DNA from: Boesenbergia rotunda
Lineage: Eukaryota; Streptophyta; Magnoliopsida; Zingiberales; Zingiberaceae
Direction of reading: 5' to 3'
Length of the DNA: 64,000 nt
Assembly: GCA_024364735.1 (NCBI GenBank)
Contig: JAGFNQ010000863.1
Coordinates: forward strand, 97,183-161,182
Within the stretch, counting starts at the first letter, position 1. Each line of letters opens with the position of its first letter. A model generated the notes under the pieces. It was not told the origin of the DNA, did not search any database, and saw only the letters and a program-made list of their open reading frames with translations. The translations under genes were made by a program, and so were the position numbers. This document shows positions 21,703 to 33,005 of the stretch, in pieces.

Positions 21703-22734
21703 TGTTGGGGAAATCTATGGTACGGAGTGATCGTGTATTTTGATGTTTAGGCAAAGGGTTTAAGTTAGGTTTACCCTTATGTTTGATATGTGTATTTGAG
21801 TTTGCAGGTTTGCAGGATACACATGGACTTAGTTGGACGGCTTCGGGTCCAGTGAAGGATGGTGTCAGGAGACAAGTTGTGGGCTTGTATGTATCGGAGG
21901 GACCGTGGACAAAGCAGGGACGATGAGCCGAGGGAAGCAGACTTTGAGGCATACACGAAGGATGGCATGGGAGATAGGCCGTGAGCTTGCATGCATCCGA
22001 GGGACGAGAGCCAAAGACGAAGAGGGATTGAAGGCAACAGATCGAGGCTGCTGGATGAAGAGTCAGCTGAGTTATGAGGGGTCAAGTGTTGAAGGAATTG
22101 TACTCGGGAAATCCTAGGGTTCGAGTGCTGAGAGAATTATACTCGGGAAGGGGAACCTTAGGTGTAAGGGTGGACCAGTCGACTGATGCTTGATCAGTCA
22201 ACTGATAAAGTCCACAGAAGGATCAGCGACTGATGGATCAGTCGACTGATCCTGGATCAGTCGACTGATGACTGCTGAAATTCGAACGTTGGGCTATAAC
22301 GTTCGAATCTAAGTGGGACCAGTTGACTAGTGCTGGACCAGTCGACTGGTAACGATCATTTCAGCCAAGAGCCTTATTTAAGAGAACTCGATTTTGGCTG
22401 AGAGTTCTTGATGAAATTGTCTTTGGTTAAATGTCAATTAGTATTCTGAAAGCTCAGGAAGGTGTTGCGGGTTGTGGCGAGGTTTCTCCACCCACAAGGA
22501 GCTACACGAGCTAGCCGGAGGTCTTTCGGGGAGTCATCCACCGACGGATCGGGATCGTCCACCTTACGGACAACCGTGGAGTAGAAGCTTCATCTTCGAA
22601 TCACGTAAATTGGTTTGTCTTTCGTAGTTGTTAGTTTTAGTTTTTGTTATTCTGCTTGCGCACTAACAACTTGTAGGAAGAAAATCGAAAGTAGCAATTC
22701 ACCCCCCCTCTAGCTAAACGATAAGGTCCCAACA
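21703..22734 (+). mobile_element. Element D, 3' LTR
   Basis: 1,032 bp, starts TGTTGGGGAAATCTATGG and ends GATAAGGTCCCAACA. It differs from the 5' LTR by numerous, mostly transition, changes, so D is not recent. It is followed by the TSD copy GACAC and the resumed LTR of C. Confidence 0.92.
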
Positions 22735-23208
22735 GACACTTGGTGATTCCAAGTCTTGGTAGATTGTCACCCACACGACGTCCAAGAAGGGAGGGTCATA
22801 CGGTAGAAGATTGCGAGGTAAAAGACGAGGTATAATCTCTCTTTGGCTCCTTTGTTTCTCTATCATTTTATGTGGTATTTTGTTATCGCATGTGTGTTCT
22901 TAATTAGTTATCATGGTTTAATTATTTGTTAATTAATATTGATAATTAATTAAGTCATGGACCTTGAAGATAAACACATAAATCGGCGATCCGCTCGTTG
23001 TCTTTTCCGCGGTTAGTCGGTTAGGCGAATTACAAGGCTCGATCTTTGAGATTGGCTAAGTTGTAATTCGAATCGATTGATATGATGACGAGATGGTCAT
23101 TTGAGAGATAAGTCTCTATTCAGATTAAATTTTTAATCCATAGACATGGAGAGGTCTCTCATGTTCGACCCCGTGTTCGCTTAGGAAACCCACCAAGCTA
23201 TTCCATCA
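22735..23208 (+). mobile_element. Element C, 5' LTR part 2
   Basis: Continues C's 5' LTR (compare 32483-32956 of the 3' LTR) and ends GCTATTCCATCA directly before the PBS. Confidence 0.92.
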
Positions 23209-23210
23209 AT

Positions 23211-23222
23211 TGGTATCAGAGC
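23211..23222 (+). promoter_or_regulatory. Primer-binding site of element C
   Basis: TGGTATCAGAGC, two bases after the LTR end; initiator-Met tRNA type. Confidence 0.95.
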
Positions 23223-24274
23223 TGAGGTTTTCGATTTTGTGTGTTTAGGATTCGGTTAATTTTTTTGCACATTATCATATATTTTATTTTTGCTGGATGA
23301 TATGTTGATGTGCGTAGGCTAACTCTTTGTTGCAAGCACTAGATTCCAACTTATCATGGCTTAAAAAATGGTTGTATGTGATTGATTGTGCATTATTGTA
23401 ATTAATTAAATCCTCGGGGTTAACGAGGCTAGATAGATATTTAATTTTTGTAATTAAATGTAGCACGTATTTAGCCGAGCTTTTTATTTACTTTTGATCT
23501 AGATTATATGTACACTCCTTCGTGGAGTATAGGATCGATGAATGTAAATAATTACCTTCTCATCTCGGCTCGGAGATCCCTTCATGGAGGCTTGCGCATG
23601 GATAGGGATGAGTGGACGAGGTGGTGACACGACTGGAGGCGCATTGGAGACCAAGGCTATGATAGTTGGAAAAATCTAGGATTTTTCTTGTTTATTATGT
23701 TGGTTTATGTGTTTGTTGTGTCTGTGCATGAAAATTTCTCATTATAAATAACTAAGTGGGAGAGAGACCCTAAGAGTCCCGCGACCTCCATTACTAATTT
23801 GACAAGTGATGCAAACAAGTCTGCGCGTTGGCTCTGAGTGCCTTCCTCCACAACGGATGGGCTTGTTCTGCGGATTGCTGGGTCAGACAAGATTATAGAA
23901 GATTATTTAGGAACGTGTGATTTTCCCCAACGGAAGACACATAATCCGAGGTAATTTTCTTAGTATCATGTAATGGTAAACACTTAGATGCAAATAATAG
24001 TATCCTCCCTAACGGAGTCATTGCTATTATTTGTAGGGCCGAAGAGGACCAACTATTAATTTTATTTGTCAAAAAGTTAGGTTGACAAGGTAATAAAATT
24101 AATGGGTAAAATCTCCTCTTGCAAATGTAGAATTCGTATACGTCCACACTAACGTGACATATGAAATTCTCGATGTTTTGAGGTGTTGGTTGATTTCAAA
24201 ATTATTGTTTTGAGGAATCAATTTATATTCGAAATCTAAAGTGTGTGATTGTTGTGATTCTCAGATTTTTCAAA
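23223..24274 (+). other. Element C 5' leader
   Basis: About 1 kb, non-coding, AT-rich, between the PBS and gag. I see no conserved motif; small open frames on the minus strand have no recognisable content. Confidence 0.65.
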
Positions 24275-25020
24275 ATGGATCTAGACCCACTTGATTTAAT
24301 TCAAAGAGAAAACCAACTTAATGCCCCTAATAATAATGATTGGGAATTAAACCTGGACTTTGTCGAAACTGCCGAGGAATCCAAATGTGATCTTGTCAAG
24401 TTCTATGCTGAAAAACTTAGCGAGATTAATGATGAAGAGGAGTTCGAATATTTTAGGCAATGGTTAGAAGCAAATGAGATGACTCAGAGTCATCAACATC
24501 AGACTTCTTCCATTACCAGTGATAAAACATCCAAACTCGATGAACTTTTTGGACATTATAATCGGGCCGCTAGGCAAGAGGTCATGAAGAACTTGACGAC
24601 AACTATCATGATTGAGGGTATGTCCGTGAGGGAATATGTTCTCAAAATGATGGCTTGGCTAAAGGAGATGAAAATCCTTGGAGCACAAATCGATGGGGAA
24701 ACCCAGGTCGATCTCATCCTCCAATCTCTACCAAAGAGTTTTGAGAAGTTTCGCTTAAGTTACAATATGAACAAACGTACATATTCGTTGGCGAAACTTC
24801 TGACAGAACTTAAGGTGGCAGAAGGGTTTTCTCCTCAGAATTCACAGACTTTCATTGCTCAAGGGGTTTCTACTTCTAAACCGAAAGGCAAGAAGAAGAA
24901 AAAACAAGCTGGGGCAAAGAAAGTAGCAGGATTACAGGGACCTCAGAGTCGCATGAAGAAGCCGAAAGGCAAGTGCTTCGTGTGTAAGCAGTTTGGACAT
25001 TAGAAGGCGGACTGTCTCCG
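24275..25020 (+). pseudogene. Element C gag (UBN2-type capsid plus zinc knuckle)
   Basis: The ATG at 24275 opens 242 codons. An acidic N-terminal part precedes the capsid core, with EVMKNLTTTIMIEG, MSVREYVLKM, an ILQSLPKSFEKFRLSYNM motif and SLAKLLTELK, as in UBN2-family gags. A Lys-rich tract (KPKGKKKKKQ) then leads to a CCHC knuckle, CFVCKQFGH, where a TAG replaces the next residue before KADC. Gag would form the capsid-like particle and bind the element RNA. It is nearly intact compared with the decayed pol behind it. Confidence 0.88.
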
Positions 25021-27650
25021 CCGTCAGAGTAATAATTCAGGTATATCTTTTTCTTTTGTCGTTGTAACATGTTTAGCGGTGATATCTACCGGTACCTGGT
25101 GTGTAGATACCGATGCCACTAATCATGTCTGCATTTCTTTGCAAGGGTTCCAGGAAACCTGACGACTAGCTGAGGAGGAGATTATCGTCTACATGGGATA
25201 TGCTACGGAGATGACTATTGCAGTGGGAGTTACTAATTTTTGTCTATTAGATAGGATGATAAAGTTTTGGTTTTATTGAGATTGCTTTTATGTACCTACA
25301 TTTTTGGAAAGAACTTTTGTTCAATTTCTGGAATAAGATATTCTATTGCTTTTATTATAAAAGTGGAATAGAAAGATTATCTATTAAGAACATTGATAGG
25401 CAATTAGTGCATTTTAAAACCAAAATCTCCCATGATGCAATTAGATGTCAAGTTCTCATCATTTAATCAAAATAAGAGAAAGGTTCCTTCCGAGGTGAAC
25501 TAAACATATCTTTGGTGTCTAAGGCTTGGTCTTATTAACCTTAGTAGGATTCAAAGGTTAATAGCCAATGGGCCCTTGGGTTGATTGGTAGTGGAAGACT
25601 TCCTAAACCTTTGAATCTTGATTGGAAGGTAAGATAACCAAGAGGCCTTTTTAAGGCCAAGGGGTATAGAGCCAAAGGTATGTTGGAGTCGGTTCATTCT
25701 GATTTGTGTAGATCCTTAGTCTATCCAGGATAGAGGTAGCCTTGAATACTTCGTCTATTTTATGGATAATTATTCAAGGTAGAGGTACATTTACTCGATG
25801 CACCGCAAGTATGAATCTTTGATTAGTTCAAAGAATTCAGACTGATGTGGAGAGGCATCAAGGTAAAAGTACCTAGATACTACGATTGGATCGTGGTAGC
25901 ATGTACCTCTTGGAAGAGTTTTAGGATTTACTTATTAGAGATTGGGATTCAATCCCAATTGACTGCACTCGGTATGCCCCAATAGAATGGTGCAATAAAG
26001 CGAAGGAAAATGTCTCTTATGGGAATGTATAAGGTCAATGATGAGCTGCTCCAAGTTGCCGAATTTGTTCTGGGGATATGCTCTAGAAATGACACCGTAC
26101 ATATTTGATATCATCTAGGCCAGTACTCTCTATTCCCATAGAAGTGTAGACTGGGTGAGAGACTAGTCTGAGTCACGTTCAAATTTGGGGTAGTTCAGCA
26201 TATGTGCTGAAGGGAGATACTGATAAGTTGGAATCTAGTACAGAAGTGCGCTTGTTCGTAGGCTATCCTAGAAGAATGAAAGGTAGTTCTATAGTCCTAA
26301 GGATTAGAGGGTAATCGTTAATACAAATACCTGATTCTTAGATAAGGACTATGTGATGAACCATAAGCCCATGAGTAGAATTATTTTTGAATAATAGAGA
26401 GGGGGCATTCTGACCTTAGTACCAACTGTACAAGAAGATATACCACAAGTCACTGCACCACGTGTCATAATAGATACACAAGTGGTACATCATCATAGTG
26501 GGAGGGTTGTTTGTTAACCTGAGGAATTCATATTCTTTGGGAGAGTCTTCGGACTTGATCCCTGGTGACCAAGAATCAAGATCCCTGGACCTATGACGAG
26601 GAGCATTCGCTTTGAAGAGATAACCCAGTCATATGGATTTGTTCAAAGGATGGATGAGATTTATGTATGTGACAGAAACGTAGTGTACTATGCGTAGATA
26701 ATATTTTGTTGGTTGGCAACAATGATAGAGTATTATCAGACGTAAGGGTATGGTTGTCCAAGAAGATTGATATGAAAGACTTAGGAGATGCAGGACACAT
26801 CCTTGGTGATCAAAGTTCTAAGGGATCACCAGAGAAGGATGTTGTAATTATCCCAAGCTTCATAGTAAGTCACCGTCCTAGCTCATTTTAGCTCCAAGAA
26901 AGGTTTTGTACTTTTCAGCCATGGAGCTACTTTATCTAAAAGAGATGTGTTCTAGAACATCTAAGGAGATAGAGAAGGTGAAGGCGGTTCCTTATGCATC
27001 GACTGTAGGAAGCCTTATGTATAAAACGAGATCGAAAATCTGCTTTATCGTGGGCATGGTTAGCAGATATCAGAATAACCCAGGTCAAGGGAATTGGACT
27101 GTAGTAAACGCATATATTAGGGTCTGAAAAGGACTAAGGATTATATGTTGGTTAACCGGGCAGACCAATTACTCCCTATGGGTTATACGGATACAGAATT
27201 CCAATCAAATATGGGCTAATATAAGTATTCCTCGGGGTTTTGTGTTTACTTTAGGAGGTGGAACCATAGCATAGAGGAGTGTCGCGCAGCGACTGCATGG
27301 CGGACTCCACCATGGATGCTGAGTATATGGCAGCCTCAGAGGCGGCCAAGAGAGCTACATGGTTCAGGAACCTCAAAATGAATTTCGATGTGATTCCTAG
27401 TTTGCTCAGAGGTATCACATTTTGTTGTGATAATAATGGTGCAGTCGCAAACTCGAAGGAATCACGAGCCCATAAGGCGAGTAAACACATAGAGCGCAAG
27501 TACCACCCAGGAGAGGAAAAGCTGTTGTTGCCTAGATTACATCAGAGGACAACCTAGAAAGATCTTTTCACTAGGGCCTCGGTGGCGAGAGCTTTTAGGC
27601 ATGTGGAGGATCAAGGGGTCAGATGTATGGCATTTTGAAGACAACAAAGT
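25021..27650 (+). pseudogene. Element C pol remnant (PR-INT-RT-RH)
   Basis: Degenerate, with many stops and frame changes, but the order is legible. Protease site WCVDTDATNHV (about 25100) has Asp in place of the catalytic-loop Gly. An integrase piece (LESVHSDLC, near 25690) follows, then an ALGMPQ-NGAIKR-like stretch (about 25970), RT C-terminal fragments (KKIDMKDLGDAGHILG, 26760-26810; KAVPYASTVGSLM, about 26980), and RNase H (DSTMDAEYMAASEAAK at 27300-27350, then CDNNGAVANSKE). The RNase H and RT phrases resemble the Angela/Tork side of Copia. No enzymatic function is expected. Confidence 0.85.
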
Positions 27651-27656
27651 CTTTTA

Positions 27657-27671
27657 GTATAAGTGGGAGAT
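27657..27671 (+). promoter_or_regulatory. Polypurine tract of element C
   Basis: AGTATAAGTGGGAGAT-like run directly before the 3' LTR start TGTTAAGATG. Confidence 0.8.
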
Positions 27672-28146
27672 TGTTAAGATGTATACTAAAAGCCTTGCCT
27701 TTTGTATAGACATATACGTTTTGAAAGAGAATCACAAAATCATAGGTTGCATATTTATATTAGTATATGCAAAAATGCCTGATACTTTGCATTGTAGATA
27801 ACATAGCGTGTGGTGACGCACAGAAGATCATGTTATCAGTTCCTTGCAGAGTATAAGAAGAGGCTCACAACTGAGATGGAGTTGGACAAACCATCAGGAT
27901 AGTTGTAGTGTAATTATGTGTGGTTTGTCTTAACCATAGAATTATACTAGTGCACTTTGTGTGCATTGAGCAGGACCAAAGTAGAGGTGATCTAATTTAT
28001 ACTGACTTTATAATTGGATCAGACCTCGGTTATATTATAGAGTACATGCTCTAAATTCCGAAATAATAACGGGCACATGCACTTAATTATTGTTTCTTTG
28101 ATTTACCAAATGGGTGAAATTTATTCTGCTAAATTGATAGGCCCGG
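27672..28146 (+). mobile_element. Element C, 3' LTR part 1
   Basis: Starts TGTTAAGATGTATACTAAA; 475 bp up to the K insertion. It differs from the 5' LTR at several percent of positions, mostly transitions. Confidence 0.92.
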
Positions 28147-31100
28147 TGTTAAATCCGACACTTTTTATTCCGCTCCGGAAAATTCTTCGGAAAAGTTCTA
28201 GAATTTTCCGTGCTCTTGGACAATGTAAAGGGGTTAAATGGGTTGAAAAATTTATACTTTAAGGGTTTGATGGATAGGGAATTATAAACCCTAAGGATGA
28301 GATTGCGATTAGACTGAAAGTCCTTGGACCAAAGTGCAAAATTCCCATTACTTAAGTCAACTTTTAGCCGTCGCTTCCTCCACAGCTGATCGCTGCTCAC
28401 CCGCGTGCCATAGCTGTAGCCGAACCCAACAGTCGATCGCCTCCCTCTTCCTCTCGACTCCTTCGCCGACACCCAAGCCCAAACGCGAGCAGCTTCCTCT
28501 CCCGATCAAGAGCCGACGCCCATTTCCTCCCACTGCCATTCCTTCTCGGCCGCGCACACTCGACGCCGAAGCTCCAATCATCTCCAACCTCTGCCTTCCG
28601 ACGGTTTCCTCTTCGGTTTCCGGCGCTTACCTGACTTGCATCACAGTGAGGTAGTTTGATTTCGGATTGGGGTTGTTGTTTGCCCTATTTTCCAAACTTG
28701 CTGAGTTTTGAGTTGTTGTTTCCAAATCACAGCTCTCCTCCAAATCTGTGTTGGGTTGGGACTCCAATAGATTTGTTCTTGGTGATCGATCTTGGAGATT
28801 GTAACCGAATCTACTTTGAGTTTTGGATCTCGTAGTGGAATAGCTTCGGTGATTCCCTCCACTGGTCTCCTGTGCTATGCCGTGATTAGATTCGTAGAGG
28901 AGGGTTTCTGCCGTGAACTTCCTAAGGTGAGCTCCCTGTTCAGGTAATCAATTCCTTGGTTCGGTTTGGAAGCTTTATCTTAGGATTTTTCTGCCGAGTG
29001 TGGTAGTTGAAGGTTTTGGGCTTTGATTTGAACTTTGGTATTGGGTGGAGTTCTTTTCGTCTCAAAGTCTAATTTGCTTCCATTTGGATTGGTGTATGTT
29101 GGCAGATCTGAATCCAGAAGTTCAAATTGGCAACTGGGCTTAAATTCTACCTGCTGTGGTGTTCTGCAGTTTGGAGCTAGGATAAGAGGTAAATCGATTG
29201 TAATGTTCTGATCCATGCTGAGTTAGGTTCGTTATTCCCAATGGTTGCTAATTCTGCAATTTAATTGCGTTGATTAGATTAGATCATTTTAGTTGTAGCT
29301 ACTCAATCTAATTAGAGCAATAGGTAGGTTCTGTATATTTGAATGTGATAATTGGATGTGGATCTGTGTTTTTGAGTTGGGTTAGGTTTAGATTAAACCT
29401 AAGTTGAACCTAATTGTGATAAGTGGGTTTAATTAGGGATTAATCAGTAATCAAGGATTTAAACCTAATCTTATGAGGTTGAATTGAAAATGAACCTAAA
29501 CCTTAATTATGTGGGGTAATTGGGGACCGTTCCATTTAATTAGACGTGATTAAATGAACAGGGACAATTGGGTAAACCCTAATACGGATTAGGAATTTAA
29601 TTAGTTGATTACTATTTGTTTGTAATGACTAATTAAATATGTCCTGGATACAGGGACTTGACTTGGATTTGTCGTTGCTTATTATTGGCGGGTGGTTCTT
29701 TCTGCTTGTGATACGGACTTCCACTCTTGGAGGCGGGTACTTCTTGCTTGTATTCTGTAGTCCACTTTACCTTTATGCATGACTAGTTATTTATGCAGTA
29801 GGCTGATATTGACCCTTATCTGCTACCGTTTTGTTATCCTGCTTGATACTTATGCTTGACCTTGGATATGATCTACATTTACTTCTATACAGTCTCGTTT
29901 ATTTGTTATCTGATTCTGTATAGCATTGGTATGAGCATGAGTATGTGGATAGGGTTTAGCATACCATTGTTTGGTTGCATTAGTTGATTCTATTTATGCT
30001 TGCACGTGTGTCTAGATATGGACTGATTGGGTTATTGTGGTATGTCACTTGATATTTGCATTGGTTGGATTCTATTCATACTTGCACGTGTGTCTGGTTA
30101 TAGGATTGATTGGGTTATGATGCATACATATGACCTGTGCATGATAGGTTGGGTTATGTGTCGATGACCTGGTAGGGGTTGCATGTGTTAGTCATGCACC
30201 ATACCTGCACTGTTGCATGCCGGCGATCAACTGACTCCCTTGTGGTTGAGCCTAATCGTCTTCCGGCACATGATATGCACACACGGCCACTCATGGGTTT
30301 GTGGATACCGCTGGGTGTGTGCATTTGCTCTGTACTGCTCCGCTCGTCCGCTCATGGGTAGTGGTTTCGGAGCATGGTAGCAGGCAGGGATCCCTTCTCT
30401 TACCATAGACCAGAGAAGATGAGAGAGATATCTCCCCCATATATACATGGGGCGGAGTGTTTACTCCACCAGCATCCTGTCCACTCGGTCACTCAGGAGC
30501 AGTGATGGAAGAGTGCTGACAGTGTCACAGCTCTACCCACTCGGCCGACACAGTATCGCCTGTCTCGGTGGCTTGACTGGAGTTAGGGGGTGACCATGAC
30601 ATTGCATCATGTGCATATGATGCATTTGTGCATTGATTGTGTTTGCTGCATTTACTTGCTGCACTTGTTTGACATGCACATACAGGAGGTACTGTTGGTA
30701 TGGTTTGTTGACCCTGCACTTGTTCGTATGGTACGAGTCCTATTATGATCATGATAGACTGATTTCTGGTATGTACAGTCCTTTATTAATTCAGTTATGC
30801 ATACCTCTGATATTATTATGGAGACTGTATCCTGTTGTTTCTTTATAGCTGCTTTAGCTATTTTTCTGCCATGCATATCTTTCTATATACCCGCGAGTCC
30901 ACTTGGACTCACCACCCGTCGTAATATTTTTGTTTTCAGGTTGATAGCTTGCCGGAGGAGCCTAGTTGCCGGTCCTGGTCCCTACGACTCAGCTGTTGAG
31001 TGCTTCCGCGTTCGTTTTTCTGTTTATAGCATTCGTTATGTGATGTATTCAGTTTCATATGTCATAGACTTGTATTCGTGAGTTTATTCTTATGGTATTG

Positions 31101-31352
31101 TATTTTTGAGTCCTTTGTTGGACTTCGGTGTTTTGTTTTGCTACGCACCTGCCAGGGGGCAGCTCAGGTGAGTTATATGTTTCAGTGTTGCGTTGCTTCA
31201 TTTTCTTATGTGTTATTTATATCTGTTTTGAGGCCTGGGGCCATTTTATAACTGCGTGGGTTTGTATGTTTGTGTAAATTGTCCGCCGGACAGGGGAGAT
31301 GCTGTCCGATTTTATATTGGATCAGCGGCTCCAATGGTCTCGGGGCGTGACA
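28147..31352. mobile_element. Solo LTR K, large Ty3/gypsy (Tekay/Del-like) LTR
   Basis: 3,206 bp, starts TGTTAAATCCGACAC and ends GGGGCGTGACA. Flanked by CCCGG (28142-28146) and CCTGG (31353-31357), a TSD with one change. No internal gag-pol, so a solo LTR. The lineage is inferred from size and ends. On the plus strand a possible promoter region (28220-28400) leads into a CT-rich GC-richer leader (28370-28640), followed by AT-rich repeats. Short near-duplicates occur, e.g. TTGCACGTGTGTCT at about 30001 and 30081. Open frames of up to 107 codons have no recognisable domain. Confidence 0.88.
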
Positions 31353-32956
31353 CCTGGTAAGTTGGGAAACAATATTATTTGCATGGTGTGCCGTTGATTA
31401 TTGACGGAATCCGTGTCTTGGTGAGTCGGGATGATGATGCCCCCTTGATTAGCTCATAAGGTTCATCATGTTAAATCATGCAAGTGGACTATGGTCCAAC
31501 ATGATGAAAAGGTTGAGTGGTACTAATCAAGGATCAAGAGGTTGATTAATTAAAATTGTCAGTAATTTAAATTAATTGACGGACATTCGATATCTTAAAC
31601 ACGGGGAGATAGATGTGCTCATAATAGGTAGAGCCCATATGAAAATATGGGGTTGGTGAGGAAGTTCAATGGGGATCATTTAGTGGAATGAATCTTCATT
31701 AATGGATCAGATTTGGATCTATTAGTAAGCCAAGACCTAACTCCTCCTCATGGTTCCAATCGTAGCCCTATATATACCCCATGGGAGTCATGATACCAAG
31801 GCTAATTAATCCATAATTAATCGTCCAAAAACTAACCAGCCAAAAACCAAAAACCCTCTCTCCCTTCTCTCTCTCCTAGGGTTGCGGCAACCCATCTTAT
31901 AGCTGGCGGTAGCAAGGAGAAGAAGGAGAAGGGAGACACGACTTCTCCTCTAGTTTCTTCTTCCTCTCTACTCCCCTTTGGCTGGAGCACTCCCTGAGGT
32001 GGCTGGAATTGGCGGAGCAAAGGGCAGGTTGTGGAGTTTATCGCCGCAACAAGGAAGAAGAAGGAGGAGCGATTGGGTTTTTTGTTTTCTCCATCTTCTT
32101 CCTCTTCCTTCACTTTCTCTCTTGCGGCTGGAGTCTCCTTGAGGCAGGGAGTAGGTTCGGCAGGCCAAGGAGGAGTTGGGTTGCCGGCGCCGAGAATTTG
32201 AAGGAGCTTCTTTCAAGCTTTCAGGCGGCGCAAGTGGAAGGAGGAAGAAGATTGAGTAGGGTTTGTTTCATCATCACCTTCCTCTTCCTTTACGTCCTCT
32301 CTTGTGGCCGGAGTCTTCTTGGAGCAAGGAGTAGGTCTGGCAGGCTGAGGAGGAGGTGGTTGGACCGGTGGCGCGTGCTTGAGGAAGTTCCCTTCTTCTC
32401 TTGTGGCCGGTGCAAAAGGAGGAGCCCTCTCTAGGGCTTCGGCCAAGCTAGGGAGAAGAGAAGGTGTTCGTTGATTAATTGAAGACCCTTGGCGATTCCA
32501 AGTCTTGGTAGATCATCACCCACACGACGTCCAAGAAGGGAGGGTCATACGGTAGAAGACTGCGAGGTAAAAGACGAGGTATAATCTCTCTTTGGCTCCT
32601 TTGTTTCTCGATCATTTTATGTGATATTTTGTTATCGCATGGTGTTCTTAATTAGTTATCATGGTTTAATTATTTGTTAATTAATATTGATAATTAATTA
32701 AGTCATAGACCCCGAAGATAAATACAAAAATCGGCGATCCGCTCGTCGTCTTTTCCGCGGTCAGTCGATTAGGCGAATTACAAGGCTCGATCTTTGAGAT
32801 TGGCTAAGTTGTAATTTGAATCGATTGATACGATGACGAGACGGTCGTTTGAGAGATAGGTCTCCATTCGGATTAAACTTTTAATCCATAGATATAGAGA
32901 GGTCTCTCATGTTCGACCCCGTGTTCGCTTAGGAAACCCGCTAAGCTATTCCATCA
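31353..32956 (+). mobile_element. Element C, 3' LTR part 2
   Basis: Resumes C's LTR after K and ends GCTATTCCATCA; the right TSD GTGCT is at 32957-32961. It contains a TATATATA box near 31770 and the uninterrupted version of the site where D inserted in the 5' LTR. Confidence 0.92.
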
Positions 32957-33005
32957 GTGCTTTCTTCGGCTTTGTCATGCTAAGTCTTATTTTGCCAAGA
33001 GGCCA
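32957..33005 (-). mobile_element. Outer element E, 3' LTR segment 2
   Basis: Short stretch between C and J. It begins with C's TSD copy GTGCT and ends with J's TSD copy GGCCA (33001-33005). Confidence 0.7.

Noticed and set aside
30179..31081. Short open frames within K as host exons
   Set aside because: They have no recognisable domain or consistent splice structure, and they lie inside an element bounded by TSDs.
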